DNA of 64,000 nucleotides from Symbiodinium natans (Eukaryota > Sar > Dinophyceae > Suessiales > Symbiodiniaceae): contig CAJNDS010002501.1 in assembly GCA_905221605.1 (NCBI GenBank), positions 1,016,001-1,080,000 of the forward strand. The letters run 5' to 3'. The position numbers were made by a program, and so were the translations under genes. How positions within the stretch are numbered: position 1 is the stretch's first letter; each line of letters starts with the position of its first letter. The notes beneath the pieces were generated by a model that saw only the letters and a program-made list of their open reading frames with translations, was not told where the DNA came from and did no database searches. Shown here one piece after another: positions 53,301 through 61,640 of this stretch.

Positions 53301-55591
53301 TCATCATGGGTTCCCCTACTCACCCCCCTCTATGCTACCCCCCGAAGGTTCCCCCCGTAATTAAGATTATTCAGGGGTTGCAATTAGGCGTAGTTAAGGG
53401 GGGAACCTAGGGGGGGGGTGGTAGAAATATGAACTCAGGGTTTATTGAGGAGACAAGGCCTGCTGCTGTGGGGCTTGAGGTGTGTAGGGTAGTGCAGTTC
53501 TTTTCTTACACTTGACCGCTCAACTGATGCAGTTCCGGTGGAATCCGTGTAGGGTTTAGGGCTTCGGGTATAGATAAGCCTCCCCTTCAACGTCTGGAGG
53601 GGGGGGGGTTGCAGGGGGGGTCTCAGGAAGGTCCCAGGGCTTTCCGCCCTAGCATGCTCACCACCCAGCTCTCATGGTTCTTGAAGTTCCTCCACTAACC
53701 CCCCGGTGTAAGGAGTGAAAAAGGGAGCTTTCGGCGGACCCCAATACTGAAAACCCTAAAACCCTAAATCCCTAAACCCTAAATCACTCAAACACCCCTG
53801 AAGCCCTGTAAGTCCTGCAGCCCCCCAACAGGTATCGTGCATGGAGATATCAAGACCGCCAACATCATGGCGCTGTGGCCTTGAAACCCTAAGCCCTAAG
53901 CCCTGAACCCTAACCCTGTACTCAAGCCTCTAGCTTGCGGGCTTTGGGAGCTCGTTCGTGTTGCAGAGTGAAAGGGTTAAAGGGATTTTAGGTCTTGGGG
54001 GTTTTAAGACTTTAGGGTTCTGGAATTCAGTCGTGTCAGAGTTTGAGGGTTTTTGGTTTCAGTGTTTTCGGGCTTTAGGGCCTCAGGGCTTTTAGGGTCT
54101 ATCGGACCCCTACCTGGCGCCGTTCCGATTCGGATTGATCAGGTCATTTGGGGTTCCTTCATTGTCTAAATTAGTTCTGCTGATTGAAGCCCTAAACCCT
54201 AAACCCTAAACCCTAAACCCTAAACCCTAAACCCTAAACCCTAAACCCTATTCTGCTGATCGAAGCCCATCTGTTCGGGGAGCCAAGTTCTGTGACTGGT
54301 GATCAGGCCTCCATGGCCATAATGACTGAAGACTGAAAACATAGGGCTTCAGACTGTTTAGTGCTCTGAGGGTAGTTTCATGTCCTTGAATCTGGCCCCT
54401 TACCTTCTTTAACGGGTTCTGAACCCTTGGGTTGTATAGGGTATGTATGGGGTATACAAGCGGTCCCCATTTAAGGGCCCATACTAAGGAGCCATGTAAC
54501 TACCCCAAGAATGGCCTAGTGGGCTTGCTGAAAGAATGCAAAGAAGGAGCCGTAGTCTGCTCCAAAAGCTGCAGAAAGGGTTCTTTTGGTTAGAAGGCTT
54601 CTAGTTGTGGGATTGATGTCAGTTCGGAACGGAAAAAGGTTGCTGACGGTGGCCTCCGCGTGCTTCTGGGGGACTTCGATCTCGTGTCGCGAACGCAACA
54701 TGATCTCGCCCATCCCAGCCTCAGATCAGAGTTTGCAGATATCTGAGGTCTCACGCTTCAAGATGGGGTGTAGGGATGGGATGGTCAGGGTAAGGCGTTC
54801 AAGGAGTGAGCAATTTTTGTACAGTCTACAAAGCTGACGGAAGCTCGTCATCATCGGGGCATGGAGCCGGAACCTGAAACCCAAAAAAACGAATGCCTCA
54901 GCAAGGCTTCGCACTTGCCTGATGGACCAGAGACTGCGGAAGTTACCTGGACTGGTGGGACCTTGGGTACCTCGCTTGCACCCCATGTGATCAAATTGGG
55001 CATTCCTGTCTCCATCACGATGAACCCAGCCCTTTGGGGGGTCGTTTTTGCGGGCGATTCTTGAGGTTACTTGGCACCGGAAGTGTACGCGAACCGCAAG
55101 GGAGGCAAGGCGACCGCACCTCATCTGCATGTCGTTTTTGTCGGCAAGGAAAGCCTGTCTCATGAGTTCTTGAAGCCCAGCAGGTTGAAAGATTGAGGCA
55201 CACAAAGGTGCCGCAACAGTCCGCTATGTGACACATGGTGCCTGCACTCACACCAGCGTCCCCTGCTCAAGGACCTCTTCGCTTTGGGTGCAGTGCTCTA
55301 CATCCTGCTGACAAAGAGACTCCGGTCTCAAGCGTATAAGGGGCTTAGCGTGGCCCGAGTACAGGGTGCTGGTGCATTCTTGACCCCAGCGCATTCCTTG
55401 AACGGATTCTTCACCGCACAGCCCAGTCCCCAAGTTGTCAGAGAACCCAATCAGAACTCCAAACCCGTAGCCCTAAACCCTAAACCCTAAACCTACTCCC
55501 AGGCCAGCCCTTTTTGCACGATACGCCGCTCTTGACCCAGCTCGCCACACAGGATGGCAGGCTTCCAGCCACGGGTCTTCAGGGTTGCTAA
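50126..55591 (+). CDS. multi-exon serine/threonine protein kinase gene
   Basis: Kinase motifs occur in order on one strand in about twelve short exons: TGGCSIVYR (glycine loop), AKFLVIRN (beta-3 Lys), EEKAGMLKEI (helix C Glu), MKYHGLFE, ELCCCTLHNL, LHGLQHLHDLG, HGDIKTANIM (catalytic loop Asp, Asn), LLGDFDLV (Mg-binding Asp), GTLGYLAPEVY, DLFALGAVLYILL and PFLHDTPLL. Inferred junctions agree in phase at nearly every step, some with GC donors. DFD replaces DFG. The distance from the helix-F motif to PFLHD is only about 20 residues, against roughly 60-70 usually, so subdomain X and its Arg are missing or in an unseen exon. Substrate unknown. Confidence 0.85.
50331..50405. repeat. TA and TTTA microsatellites in kinase intron
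   Basis: TATATATATA followed by six TTTA units and more TA. Confidence 0.9.
50436..50526. repeat. TACA tetranucleotide and TA microsatellites in kinase intron
   Basis: About eleven TACA units then TA runs, ending 18 bp before the next exon. Confidence 0.92.
50545..50611 (+). CDS. kinase exon 2 (beta-3 lysine)
   Basis: TGCCCAG acceptor, AKFLVIRNGRQQDDELPKEA then HP plus one base (phase 1), donor GTTTTG. AAG at 50548-50550 is the candidate ATP-binding lysine. Confidence 0.78.
50832..50920 (+). CDS. kinase exon 3 (helix C, beta-4)
   Basis: TCTCAAG acceptor; AT completes the split GAT codon from exon 2, then PQALCEEKAGMLKEISGSPY and IMKYHGLFE, donor GTGCCT in phase 0. The Glu of EEKAGMLKEI would pair with the beta-3 lysine. 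Confidence 0.82.
51197..51354 (-). CDS. minus-strand coding-like island inside a kinase intron
   Basis: Minus frame GKKVLGQLVLSIAGTLAVFG, GFRAELLVKKPRIFGCASRS, T, TAG. One hydrophobic segment could span a membrane. The plus frame (DLDAQPKMRGFFTKSSARNP) is open as well, and a plus island NPSKKSEDFILSEDL lies at 51090-51140. Confidence 0.42.
51890..51964 (+). CDS. kinase exon 4 (beta-4/beta-5 region)
   Basis: CACCAG acceptor, phase 0, DLISHAFMGSVFACTDRSSS, TAKFL, donor GTTCTG. The AKFL strand leads into ELCC of the next exon as expected for beta-5 and the hinge. The exact donor is uncertain; VL may be included. Confidence 0.65.
52131..52184. repeat. 27-bp tandem duplication in kinase intron
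   Basis: CCAAAATAGGGGTACCCCTT followed by TTATAC occurs twice in succession. GGTACC motifs resemble those of the element at 33796. Confidence 0.8.
52453..52521 (+). CDS. kinase exon 5 (hinge, helix D)
   Basis: TACTGCAG acceptor, ELCCCTLHNLVDNFSFKESL. GAGTCT occurs both here (52504) and at the start of the next exon (52925), so the splice could fall at either copy; AAG before GAGTCT would need a GA-type donor. Confidence 0.75.
52846..52926. repeat. TTTAGGG array between two copies of a 27-bp sequence
   Basis: CCTAAACCCCAAAATTCAAT with GAGAAGG before the array and CCTAAAAACCCCCAAACTTC with AATGAGAGG after it. The second copy runs into kinase exon 6. Confidence 0.8.
52925..52991 (+). CDS. kinase exon 6 (helix E)
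   Basis: ATGAGAG acceptor, ESEAAFTLNSALHGLQHLHD, LG plus one base, ending at A before GCTGGG. LxGLxxLH is the conserved helix E leading into the catalytic loop. The donor is GC-type. Confidence 0.82.
53062..53108. repeat. TTTAGGG array in kinase intron
   Basis: Six perfect units. Confidence 0.92.
53122..53180. repeat. GGTACC-type short repeat, copy 2
   Basis: AGGATTCCCTTATCAATACG and GACCCCAAGAAGG match the right half of 33796-33883. Confidence 0.6.
53185..53820. other. kinase intron remainder
   Basis: It contains an open plus frame (MVPFGVTIAARGYNFEFTPP), G and C runs, and CCCTAAA text at the 3' end. No kinase motif is seen here. Confidence 0.45.
53832..53871 (+). CDS. kinase exon 7 (catalytic loop)
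   Basis: CAACAG acceptor. GT completes AGT with the A of exon 6, then IVHGDIKTANIM and GC, phase 2, before GCTGTG. HGD replaces the common HRD, keeping the catalytic Asp; K and N at D+2 and D+5 are intact. Only 40 nt long. The donor is GC-type. Confidence 0.88.
54175..54268. repeat. CCCTAAA array flanked by an 18-bp direct duplication
   Basis: TTCTGCTGATTGAAGCCC (54175-54192) and TTCTGCTGATCGAAGCCC (54251-54268) flank eight to nine CCCTAAA units. One mismatch in 18. Looks like array insertion with duplication of the target. Confidence 0.92.
54255..54333 (+). CDS. exon-like island inside the kinase intron
   Basis: The frame LLIEAHLFGEPSSVTGDQAS, MAIMTED, TGA. Its first codons lie in the duplicated 18-mer. 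It may be chance. Confidence 0.33.
54623..54685 (+). CDS. kinase exon 8 (DFD metal-binding motif)
   Basis: ATGTCAG acceptor. T completes GCT from exon 7, then SERKKVADGGLRVLLGDFDL and GT, phase 2, before GTCGCG. GDFD supplies the Mg-binding Asp; Gly to Asp at the third position departs from DFG. Confidence 0.88.
54902..54966 (+). CDS. kinase exon 9 (activation segment)
   Basis: GCCTCAG acceptor. C completes GTC with exon 8, then KASHLPDGPETAEVTWTGGT, L plus one base, donor GTACCT. The Thr residues before GT are candidate activation-loop phosphosites. Confidence 0.88.
55066..55115 (+). CDS. kinase exon 10 (APE motif)
   Basis: TTCTTGAG acceptor. GT completes GGT, then YLAPEVYANRKGGK, with a GC-type donor at either 55110 (GCGACC) or 55116 (GCACCT). 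APE closes the activation segment. Confidence 0.88.
55257..55365 (+). CDS. kinase exon 11 (helix F)
   Basis: CACCAG acceptor, phase 0, RPLLKDLFALGAVLYILLTK, RLRSQAYKGLSVARVQ plus one base, donor GTGCTG. KDLFALGAVLY is the conserved Asp-containing helix F motif. The frame stays open to 55490 if unspliced. Confidence 0.85.
55503..55591 (+). CDS. kinase exon 12 (C-terminal)
   Basis: ACTCCCAG acceptor. GC completes GGC, then QPFLHDTPLLTQLATQDGRL, PATGLQGC, TAA at 55589-55591. PFLHD resembles the HPF(L/F) end of kinase subdomain XI. Confidence 0.72.
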
Positions 55592-55604
55592 GGAACATGC
55601 GCCT

Positions 55605-55688
55605 AAATTAGGGTTTAGGGTTCAGGGTTCAGGGTTCAGGGTTTAAGGTTTAGGGTTCAGGGTTTAGGGTTTAGGGTTCAGGGTGGAG
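55605..55688. repeat. TTCAGGG / TTTAGGG array
   Basis: About eleven units alternating TTCAGGG and TTTAGGG, directly after the inferred kinase stop. Confidence 0.9.
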
Positions 55689-55690
55689 AA

Positions 55691-55800
55691 CTGGGTAGGC
55701 CCTTGGGTCCTTTTCTATTTTCCCTTATGGGGTTGAAGAGGATCAGAATCAGGAGTACTTTTCAAAGGGTGTTAAGCGCCATCCTAGTAATTCCTTTACA
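55691..55800. repeat. dispersed repeat, copy 2 (see 10021)
   Basis: GCCCTTGGGTCC, TTCCCTTATGGGGTTGAAGA, GGATCAGAATCAGGAGTA and CATCCTAG match the copy at 10021 in the same order. Confidence 0.5.
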
Positions 55801-55805
55801 GGAAT

Positions 55806-55994
55806 GTGGATATATTGCAAGTAGAGCAAATAGTCAAAAGTCCCCGTTCGGCTTACAGTAGGGCAACTCTGCCCAAAGTGCCTTGTGCCTTAACTTCAAT
55901 CCACACTCGGAGGGAGGGGGGCGGGGTATTGACGGTCATGAGGTCCCAAGCAGTGCATGTATTCCATTTTTGCAAGCGGCATCATATCTTCTAA
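55806..55994 (+). CDS. open frame, unknown
   Basis: MDILQVEQIVKSPRSAYSRA, TLPKVPCALTSIHTRREGGG. Weak; could be part of an exon or of the kinase 3' region. Confidence 0.3.
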   Translation: MDILQVEQIVKSPRSAYSRATLPKVPCALTSIHTRREGGGVLTVMRSQAVHVFHFCKRHHIF

Positions 55995-56081
55995 GCGCCT
56001 CTAAGCAACATGGAGCCCCTTTGTCGTTCCTAGCACCTGGGCAAGTCAGTATTTCGGGTGTAGGTTTTGGGGTTCAGGTCA

Positions 56082-56221
56082 ACCCTAAACCCTAAACCCT
56101 AAACCCTAAACCCTAAACCCTAAACCCTAAACCCTAAACCCTAAACCCTAAACCCTAAACCCTAAACCCTAAACCCTAAACCCTAAACCCTAAACCCTAA
56201 ACCCTAAACCCTAAACCCTAC
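56082..56221. repeat. longest perfect CCCTAAA array
   Basis: Twenty perfect heptamers without interruption. Confidence 0.96.
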
Positions 56222-56224
56222 CCC

Positions 56225-56300
56225 ACACTTAGCGGAGCATCCTTGATCAGCCAGGCCTTTTCAGTCAAGTGCGTAACCTTCACCTTCTTGGAGCCCAGGG
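56225..56300 (-). CDS. exon-like island, strand ambiguous
   Basis: Minus frame GSKKVKVTHLTEKAWLIKDA, PLSVG; the plus frame TLSGASLISQAFSVKCVTFT ends at TAG. The minus reading has better charge balance. Confidence 0.4.
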
Positions 56301-56471
56301 CCTAGGGCCTAGGGTTTCGGGTTTCGGGTTTAAAGCAGACCTTTAACCCCCGCGTCGTTGGAGGCTTCCGATCGAACCGGAGATGCTGCAGATGCTTGCC
56401 TGCCAGAAGTTTTGGGGTTTAGGGGGTTTAGGGTTTAACGACAATTCAGCTCCAATCCTTGTAAGCTTTCC

Positions 56472-56654
56472 ATGCCCAGGCCTGCCCTTATAGGCCTTCA
56501 GCTGTATTCCGTGCGGCTTGCGTTGTTTCCCAAAATCGGGGATAGACTCCGTTGCCGACAGGACGGCGAGTTGCTTGAGTTCTCTTTCAGGCCTCATGAA
56601 GGGCTTGCCTGTATCTTGCTGGGCCCCTTGAAGGCGTGGAGACAGAGGCAATAG
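56472..56654 (+). CDS. coding island, strand ambiguous
   Basis: The plus frame MPRPALIGLQLYSVRLALFP, KIGDRLRCRQDGELLEFSFR, PHEGLACILLGPLKAWRQRQ, TAG. The minus frame (TGKPFMRPERELKQLAVLSA) is equally long. Confidence 0.42.
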   Translation: MPRPALIGLQLYSVRLALFPKIGDRLRCRQDGELLEFSFRPHEGLACILLGPLKAWRQRQ

Positions 56655-56691
56655 AACTAAACCCTGAACCCTGAACCCTTGCCGAGCGTTT

Positions 56692-56829
56692 TCAAGCCAG
56701 GGATGTAGGGGCTCCCCAGACATCCTTTAGCGCGGTGTCGTTCCCGAGCTCCACAAGCAGAGCAGTTGCATGAGGATGTTCCGCAGCGATGCCGCGTGCG
56801 ACTTGCTGCTTCTTGGTTGCCGGGATACT
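56692..56829 (-). CDS. terminal exon, unknown protein
   Basis: TATCAG acceptor on the minus strand, then IPATKKQQVARGIAAEHPHA, TALLVELGNDTALKDVWGAP, TSLA, TGA. Confidence 0.5.
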   Translation of the reverse strand, partial: SIPATKKQQVARGIAAEHPHATALLVELGNDTALKDVWGAPTSLA

Positions 56830-56981
56830 CTGATACTAGACTGTGTCGCTGCTTGGGAGATCCACTGGGTGTAAGGTGTAGGTCACCTGTGCAGCTTCGC
56901 TCCTTGGAATAGGAAGAAGACGTACCATGTAAGCCAAGACAGAGATAGAGAGAGCGAGCTTCCGTTTAGATTATTAGAGAC

Positions 56982-57269
56982 GTGTTTTTGGCATATAGCT
57001 TGTATCCAATGTTGATAGATTCGCGCCAAGGGCCTGAAAAGTCCGACTGGAAGACCCCATTCAAAGGTAAAAGAGTAGAGGCTCCACTTCTGTCCTTCAG
57101 TGCTTGGCCGCCCTCAGAAGCACAAGTACTGCGGCATCTCTTTAGGTTTTGTGCCGCCCTCATACGCAGTGGTAGGCTTGCTCCGCGCTGCCTTCAGTGC
57201 TGGAACTCCTTCGGCAAAGGTAGTGTCATGACAGAAAGAATGAGACGAAAGCAACAGGTGAACAGATAA
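56982..57269 (+). CDS. open coding region, unknown protein
   Basis: MLIDSRQGPEKSDWKTPFKG, KRVEAPLLSFSAWPPSEAQV, LRHLFRFCAALIRSGRLAPR, CLQCWNSFGKGSVMTERMRR, TAA. A 65-codon minus frame overlaps. Confidence 0.45.
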   Translation: MFLAYSLYPMLIDSRQGPEKSDWKTPFKGKRVEAPLLSFSAWPPSEAQVLRHLFRFCAALIRSGRLAPRCLQCWNSFGKGSVMTERMRRKQQVNR

Positions 57270-57335
57270 GGCTTCTGGGGGCAATCATGCGCCCATGTCT
57301 TCTCTTTCCAGTGAAATTTCAGCATCGGGGCTTAA

Positions 57336-57741
57336 CTAGGATGAGGTGATAGTGTACATAGGGATTGCAAGGCTCGACGGTTGGTGCATGTTCAGGCACC
57401 GCATTTGGAGTTGATCGTGAACACACGGACGTCGACAGAAGACAATTTTCACCAAATCCAGCACATGCTCGGTGGGTGACCGATCACGACCGCAACAACA
57501 CAATGAAGCCCTGCAAATCCACAATCCCAAACAAACCAAGAACGTCTCCCCGGAATTGCCTCGTCAAGGTTCTGGCTGCTGGAACCGCGACCTGAAGACC
57601 GTCCGAGTACTGCTGCTGCGCTCGAAAGTGCACCTGGGCAATGTCAAAGCCTACCAACAATGGTCTCTTGCGGACGTACTTCTGGATTGGTCTGAGCTTT
57701 GGTGATTGATGGTTGCATGCAGACAAATTTGTCAGCAGCAA
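57336..57741 (-). CDS. coding region, unknown protein
   Basis: Minus frame PKLRPIQKYVRKRPLLVGFD, IAQVHFRAQQQYSDGLQVAV, PAARTLTRQFRGDVLGLFGI; then a second minus frame PTEHVLDLVKIVFCRRPCVH, DQLQMRCLNMHQPSSLAIPM to a stop. A short intron or frameshift may join them. A plus frame (57472-57705) competes. Confidence 0.43.
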
Positions 57742-57817
57742 CGCACAGAAACCTGTAGCATGATGTGTCTAAGCCTTAGAAACAGTAATCCCAATTTCGT
57801 TCCCAGACTAGATGCAA

Positions 57818-58319
<502 letters not shown>

Positions 58320-58323
58320 CATC

Positions 58324-58443
58324 GCAGCTGGGTGAGCGTGGATCTCTACCCAGGTGCATCCGAACTATCATAGGAACACTTGCGAGGGGTCCCAACACGC
58401 AACTGGACGAGAGAGAGCCTCCACCAGAGCAGGCCATGAGATG
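58324..58443 (+). CDS. coding-like island after the CA tract
   Basis: LGERGSLPRCIRTIIGTLAR, GPNTQLDEREPPPEQAMR, TGA. The minus strand is also open. Confidence 0.38.
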
Positions 58444-58689
58444 ACATTCCACAGAGATGTTTCGAGTAAAGGTTATTGTATAAATTTTCGAGTGATTCTG
58501 CTGTTATTGTATGAGCTATCCTTTCTAAGAATTATGATATGCATGTCTATTGAGTCTTATCTAGTAGCGCCTAAAGTAGGCAGTCGGCTTGGCACGAGCC
58601 ACACTAAGAGGGAAGTTATCGCTATCCCTCAACCCTCAACCCCAAACCCCCAACCCTAAACCCTAAACCCCCAACCCTAAACCCTGAAC

Positions 58690-58799
58690 CCCCTGCTTCT
58701 CTCGGTGACCTGGGCCGGGATCCCGCTCAAAGGGATCCGTGCATGGTTCAATCAGTTTTCGGTGACCTTGCCCAGACAATTCGGTCGAGGGTATCCATA
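58690..58799 (+). CDS. terminal exon, unknown protein
   Basis: LLLSVTWAGIPLKGIRAWFN, QFSVTLPRQFGRGYP, TAA at 58797-58799. It contains one ACCTTGCCCAG, matching the 9.4-kb array unit by chance or ancient origin. Confidence 0.48.
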
Positions 58800-58962
58800 A
58801 AGACAATTATGCCTTCCTGGGTTCAGGGCTTAGGGTTTGCGAGAATTCTCAAGTTTCTCTTCTTTCCTTAAGTTCCTTAAGTTCATAAATTAATTTGCAA
58901 GGAATTAAAGCACAACTCAGCTTCGGCCTTCATTCATTTCGATCGGTTGTTGGTTTATCCAG

Positions 58963-59280
58963 ATGTTTCAAACCAGTTCTTGTTGTACCCGTATGTGTTT
59001 CCGCAGAATGCAACATCACAGAGCCCCTATAGAAGCGTCTGAGGAATGGTTCTGCATCAAAGAGTCCGAATCTTGGCTGTCGTTTGAGAAGTTAGTTTTT
59101 TTTGTAGGCTTCGTAGCGGGGGGGGGGGGGGGGGTGCATCCTACTACTTCAATTTCAAGGCCTCAAAACCCCTCATGCACTGCACCCTACAGCCCTTTAT
59201 CCCCCCAAAAAGCCCGCGACGTTTCTGTTGTGGAGGACACAGGTGTGCAAGAGGACCTGCCACTCCCTAAACTGAGTTAG
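58963..59280 (+). CDS. open coding region with ATG, unknown protein
   Basis: MFQTSSCCTRMCFRRMQHHR, APIEASEEWFCIKESESWLS, FEKLVFFVGFVAGGGGG, then SCTAPYSPLSPQKARDVSVV and EDTGVQEDLPLPKLS, TAG. The 14-G run in the middle may mark an intron or assembly uncertainty. Confidence 0.5.
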   Translation: MFQTSSCCTRMCFRRMQHHRAPIEASEEWFCIKESESWLSFEKLVFFVGFVAGGGGGVHPTTSISRPQNPSCTAPYSPLSPQKARDVSVVEDTGVQEDLPLPKLS

Positions 59281-59640
59281 CACAAAGTTATCTCCTCCGT
59301 CACACAAGTAAGTTGCGGCAATGCTCGTGACCGGAGTTCCCTATTTATAAGCCCCAAAATTTTATAAGCCCTAAACCCTGGACCCTTAACCAGGAGAACA
59401 TTAAGGGGATCAGCACTGACCACCTCTTGATTCTCCGCTCCGCCCTAGCTTTCGACTCTGAAGCCTGCACGCTCAGACTATGGCAGCTCATGGTTTCTGG
59501 TTTAAGGGGCTTAGGTGTTCAAGGGTGTATAGGGTTTGGGGTTGAAGGTTTAGGGCTAGGGGTGATCATCATCACAGGCCACTCGAACGAAAACTGCTCA
59601 ACCTGCCCATACCTACAGCCCTTTAATTCAGGATGGAATA

Positions 59641-59735
59641 CCCCCCCCTCCCCCCCCCCCCCCCCCTCCTCCCCTCTCCCCCCCCCCTCCCTCCCCCCCT
59701 CCCCCCCTCCTCCCCCTCTCCCCCTCACCCCCCTG
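59641..59735 (+). repeat. C-rich tract
   Basis: About 95 bp of C with T interruptions on the plus strand, i.e. G-rich on the minus strand, opposite in polarity to most poly-G tracts here. Confidence 0.9.
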
Positions 59736-59739
59736 CCCC

Positions 59740-59957
59740 CGTTGTTTCTGGAAGGAGAGCGACGGTTTGCGCGCACTGGTGCAGAGGCACGTATCTGCCG
59801 CAGTCACCTTCTGAAGGGAACTTTATACACCTTAAGTAAGGCGAACTCTGAGACATCTACGCACTGTAATCATGGGGTTTGGAGGCCTTGGCTTCAGGCG
59901 CGCACTTGCAGTTCCATCTATTTGTTTGTTGTTGGGGAGGGGTGCATGAGGGCCTGA
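59740..59957 (+). CDS. coding-like island, unknown protein
   Basis: LFLEGERRFARTGAEARICR, SHLLKGTLYTLSKANSETST, HCNHGVWRPWLQARTCSSIY, stop at 59957. Confidence 0.4.
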
Positions 59958-60026
59958 AGTAGAGGAACATGATCCTACTAGAATTGGGGATGAGGTTTTC
60001 TGGAGACGTTCCGCACGTTGCAAAGG

Positions 60027-60119
60027 TTCCGAAAGGGTTTTTACGCCAGGACTGCAGGTTCACCAGAGTATGCCAAAGGGTCTGACCAAAAAACCAGCAA
60101 AGCCTCAGCAGAGGATGTC
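60027..60119 (+). CDS. exon-like island, unknown protein
   Basis: GFYARTAGSPEYAKGSDQKT, SKASAEDVL, entering CCCTAAA. A second plus frame is open. Confidence 0.43.
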
Positions 60120-60196
60120 CTAAACCCTAAACCCTAAGAGAGGCGTGGGGACTAAGAGGTTGGGGCCTTAGGGCTGCAGAGTGCCCTTGACCGCAG

Positions 60197-60340
60197 TTGA
60201 GGTGGAAATCTGCGGATATCCAAGACCAGACGGATGTGCCCGGCACGAAGACATCGGACTCGGCGACGAAGCCGGTGGCCAGCTACAGTGTTGCCTTTGG
60301 GCTGCCAGCGTTTTTTTCCCTTCGCCCTCGTGTTTGCTGA
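60197..60340 (+). CDS. terminal exon, unknown protein
   Basis: GACCGCAG acceptor, LRWKSADIQDQTDVPGTKTS, DSATKPVASYSVAFGLPAFF, SLRPRVC, TGA. A longer overlapping plus frame (60181-60492) is the alternative. Confidence 0.5.
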   Translation: MRWKSADIQDQTDVPGTKTSDSATKPVASYSVAFGLPAFFSLRPRVC

Positions 60341-60524
60341 TTTTGTTGAAGCCGGATGCTTCCTTGCATTCTGCCCGAGTCTCGCTTCAGGCGAGTTTTT
60401 TTAAAGCCCTTCTGATCGCTGTTCGTTGCTTTATACATCCTGTTGAATATAGAAAAAGAAACAAATATGTAAATAGATATATCAAGCATTGAATATGTAC
60501 ATACACACGTATGTGTATATACAT

Positions 60525-60529
60525 AAACA

Positions 60530-60560
<31 letters not shown>

Positions 60561-60580
60561 ATATATATATATATACACAT
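60525..60580. repeat. AAAT and TA microsatellites
   Basis: Nine AAAT units and a TA run. Confidence 0.92.
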
Positions 60581-60599
60581 ACATCTGTACACGTTCTTG

Positions 60600-60850
60600 C
60601 AGAGGTTCAGTGGTTGCATCACGCAGCTAATCAATCTTGAGATGCTTGTAGCCCAACGACAATTACGCATCTTTCTGACACCTTGACATGTGGTGGCAAA
60701 CGTAGTCTTTCCAAGTCGGCAAGCCTCTTCAGCGTCCAGCTTCATGACGTCACTGCTTCCATGTAGTTTTCGAAAACTATATTCTGATTTGCGTGAAAGG
60801 ATTAGCGGTTGGCAGGGTTTTGGGAAAGGGAGCATGGAGCAACCGAACAA
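60600..60850 (-). CDS. coding-like region, strand ambiguous
   Basis: Minus frame MLPFPKPCQPLILSRKSEYS, FRKLHGSSDVMKLDAEEACR, LGKTTFATTCQGVRKMRNCR against plus frame SFRKLYSDLRERISGWQGFG. Confidence 0.38.
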
Positions 60851-61037
60851 CCCCCAGTTCTCAATTCTTGAAGCTTAGTGGAACGTTTGCCCGCTGCAGT
60901 GCTTTTTCGGATTTCAAAGCATCAAGTGAGCTTGTACTTCACAAGGCCATCCTTCTTGTCTTGGATCCTAAACCCTAAACCCTAAACCCCAAACCCAGAG
61001 GACCTTCGGATCTCGAGTCGGTATTCTTTGGACAATC

Positions 61038-61229
61038 TTGATGCTCGATGCTGCGGGAATTTCTGAACAATCTCAAGGCCCCAAACTCTACACCCTGATC
61101 CCTACAATGCCCTACAACCCTCAATCCTCGAAGGCCCATCCTCGACCCTCGAAGTGTGAGCCCCACTCAAGGTACACTCGAGCCTCAGAGAGCTTCGCCG
61201 GAATTTCGTCGCCACCTCACCGTTCGTGA
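61038..61229 (+). CDS. coding-like island, unknown protein
   Basis: MLDAAGISEQSQGPKLYTLI, PTMPYNPQSSKAHPRPSKCE, PHSRYTRASESFAGISSPPH, TGA. Contains degenerate CCCTACAACCC text in the middle, which may be repeat-derived. Confidence 0.38.
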   Translation: MMLDAAGISEQSQGPKLYTLIPTMPYNPQSSKAHPRPSKCEPHSRYTRASESFAGISSPPHRS

Positions 61230-61269
61230 TGCTCGCTCCAAAGAAGCAGGCCCAGGGTGCAGGAGTTTA

Positions 61270-61337
61270 GGGGGTTTAGAATTTAGGGTTTAGGGTTTAG
61301 GGTTTAGGGTTTAGGGTTTAGGGTTTAGGGTTCGGGG
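61270..61337. repeat. TTTAGGG array
   Basis: Eight near-perfect plus-sense units. Confidence 0.92.
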
Positions 61338-61396
61338 TCCCAAGGATTGGGATCCTGTACGCGCGCGACCTCAGCTTCCATAATAGTAAATCATGC

Positions 61397-61615
61397 GTGA
61401 GGTATGCGGGCCATCACCAGGACCAAGTTTGTCCCCTCAAGCATGGCCCCCTGTGTCCACGAGATTCGAGGCTTGACTTTGATGCACCGAAGCAGTCATG
61501 CTCTGCCCAAGGCCCAAGGCAGTTTGAAAAATGGCTCTTCTTGAAAGTTGCTTTATTGCAGAAGAGTATTGCGCCTGCAGATGATTTTTGGAGCTTCTTC
61601 TCTAGCTGCATCTAA
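61397..61615 (+). CDS. coding-like island, strand ambiguous
   Basis: The plus frame RYAGHHQDQVCPLKHGPLCP, RDSRLDFDAPKQSCSAQGPR, QFEKWLFLKVALLQKSIAPA, DDFWSFFSSCI, TAA. The minus frame is open too. Confidence 0.42.
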   Translation: MRYAGHHQDQVCPLKHGPLCPRDSRLDFDAPKQSCSAQGPRQFEKWLFLKVALLQKSIAPADDFWSFFSSCI

Positions 61616-61640
61616 GTTGTTAAACCCTAGACCCTGACAA

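Noticed and set aside
58765..58777. Extra copy of the 9.4-kb array unit
   Set aside because: A single TGACCTTGCCCAG inside a plausible coding frame; one 13-nt match in 64 kb is weak.
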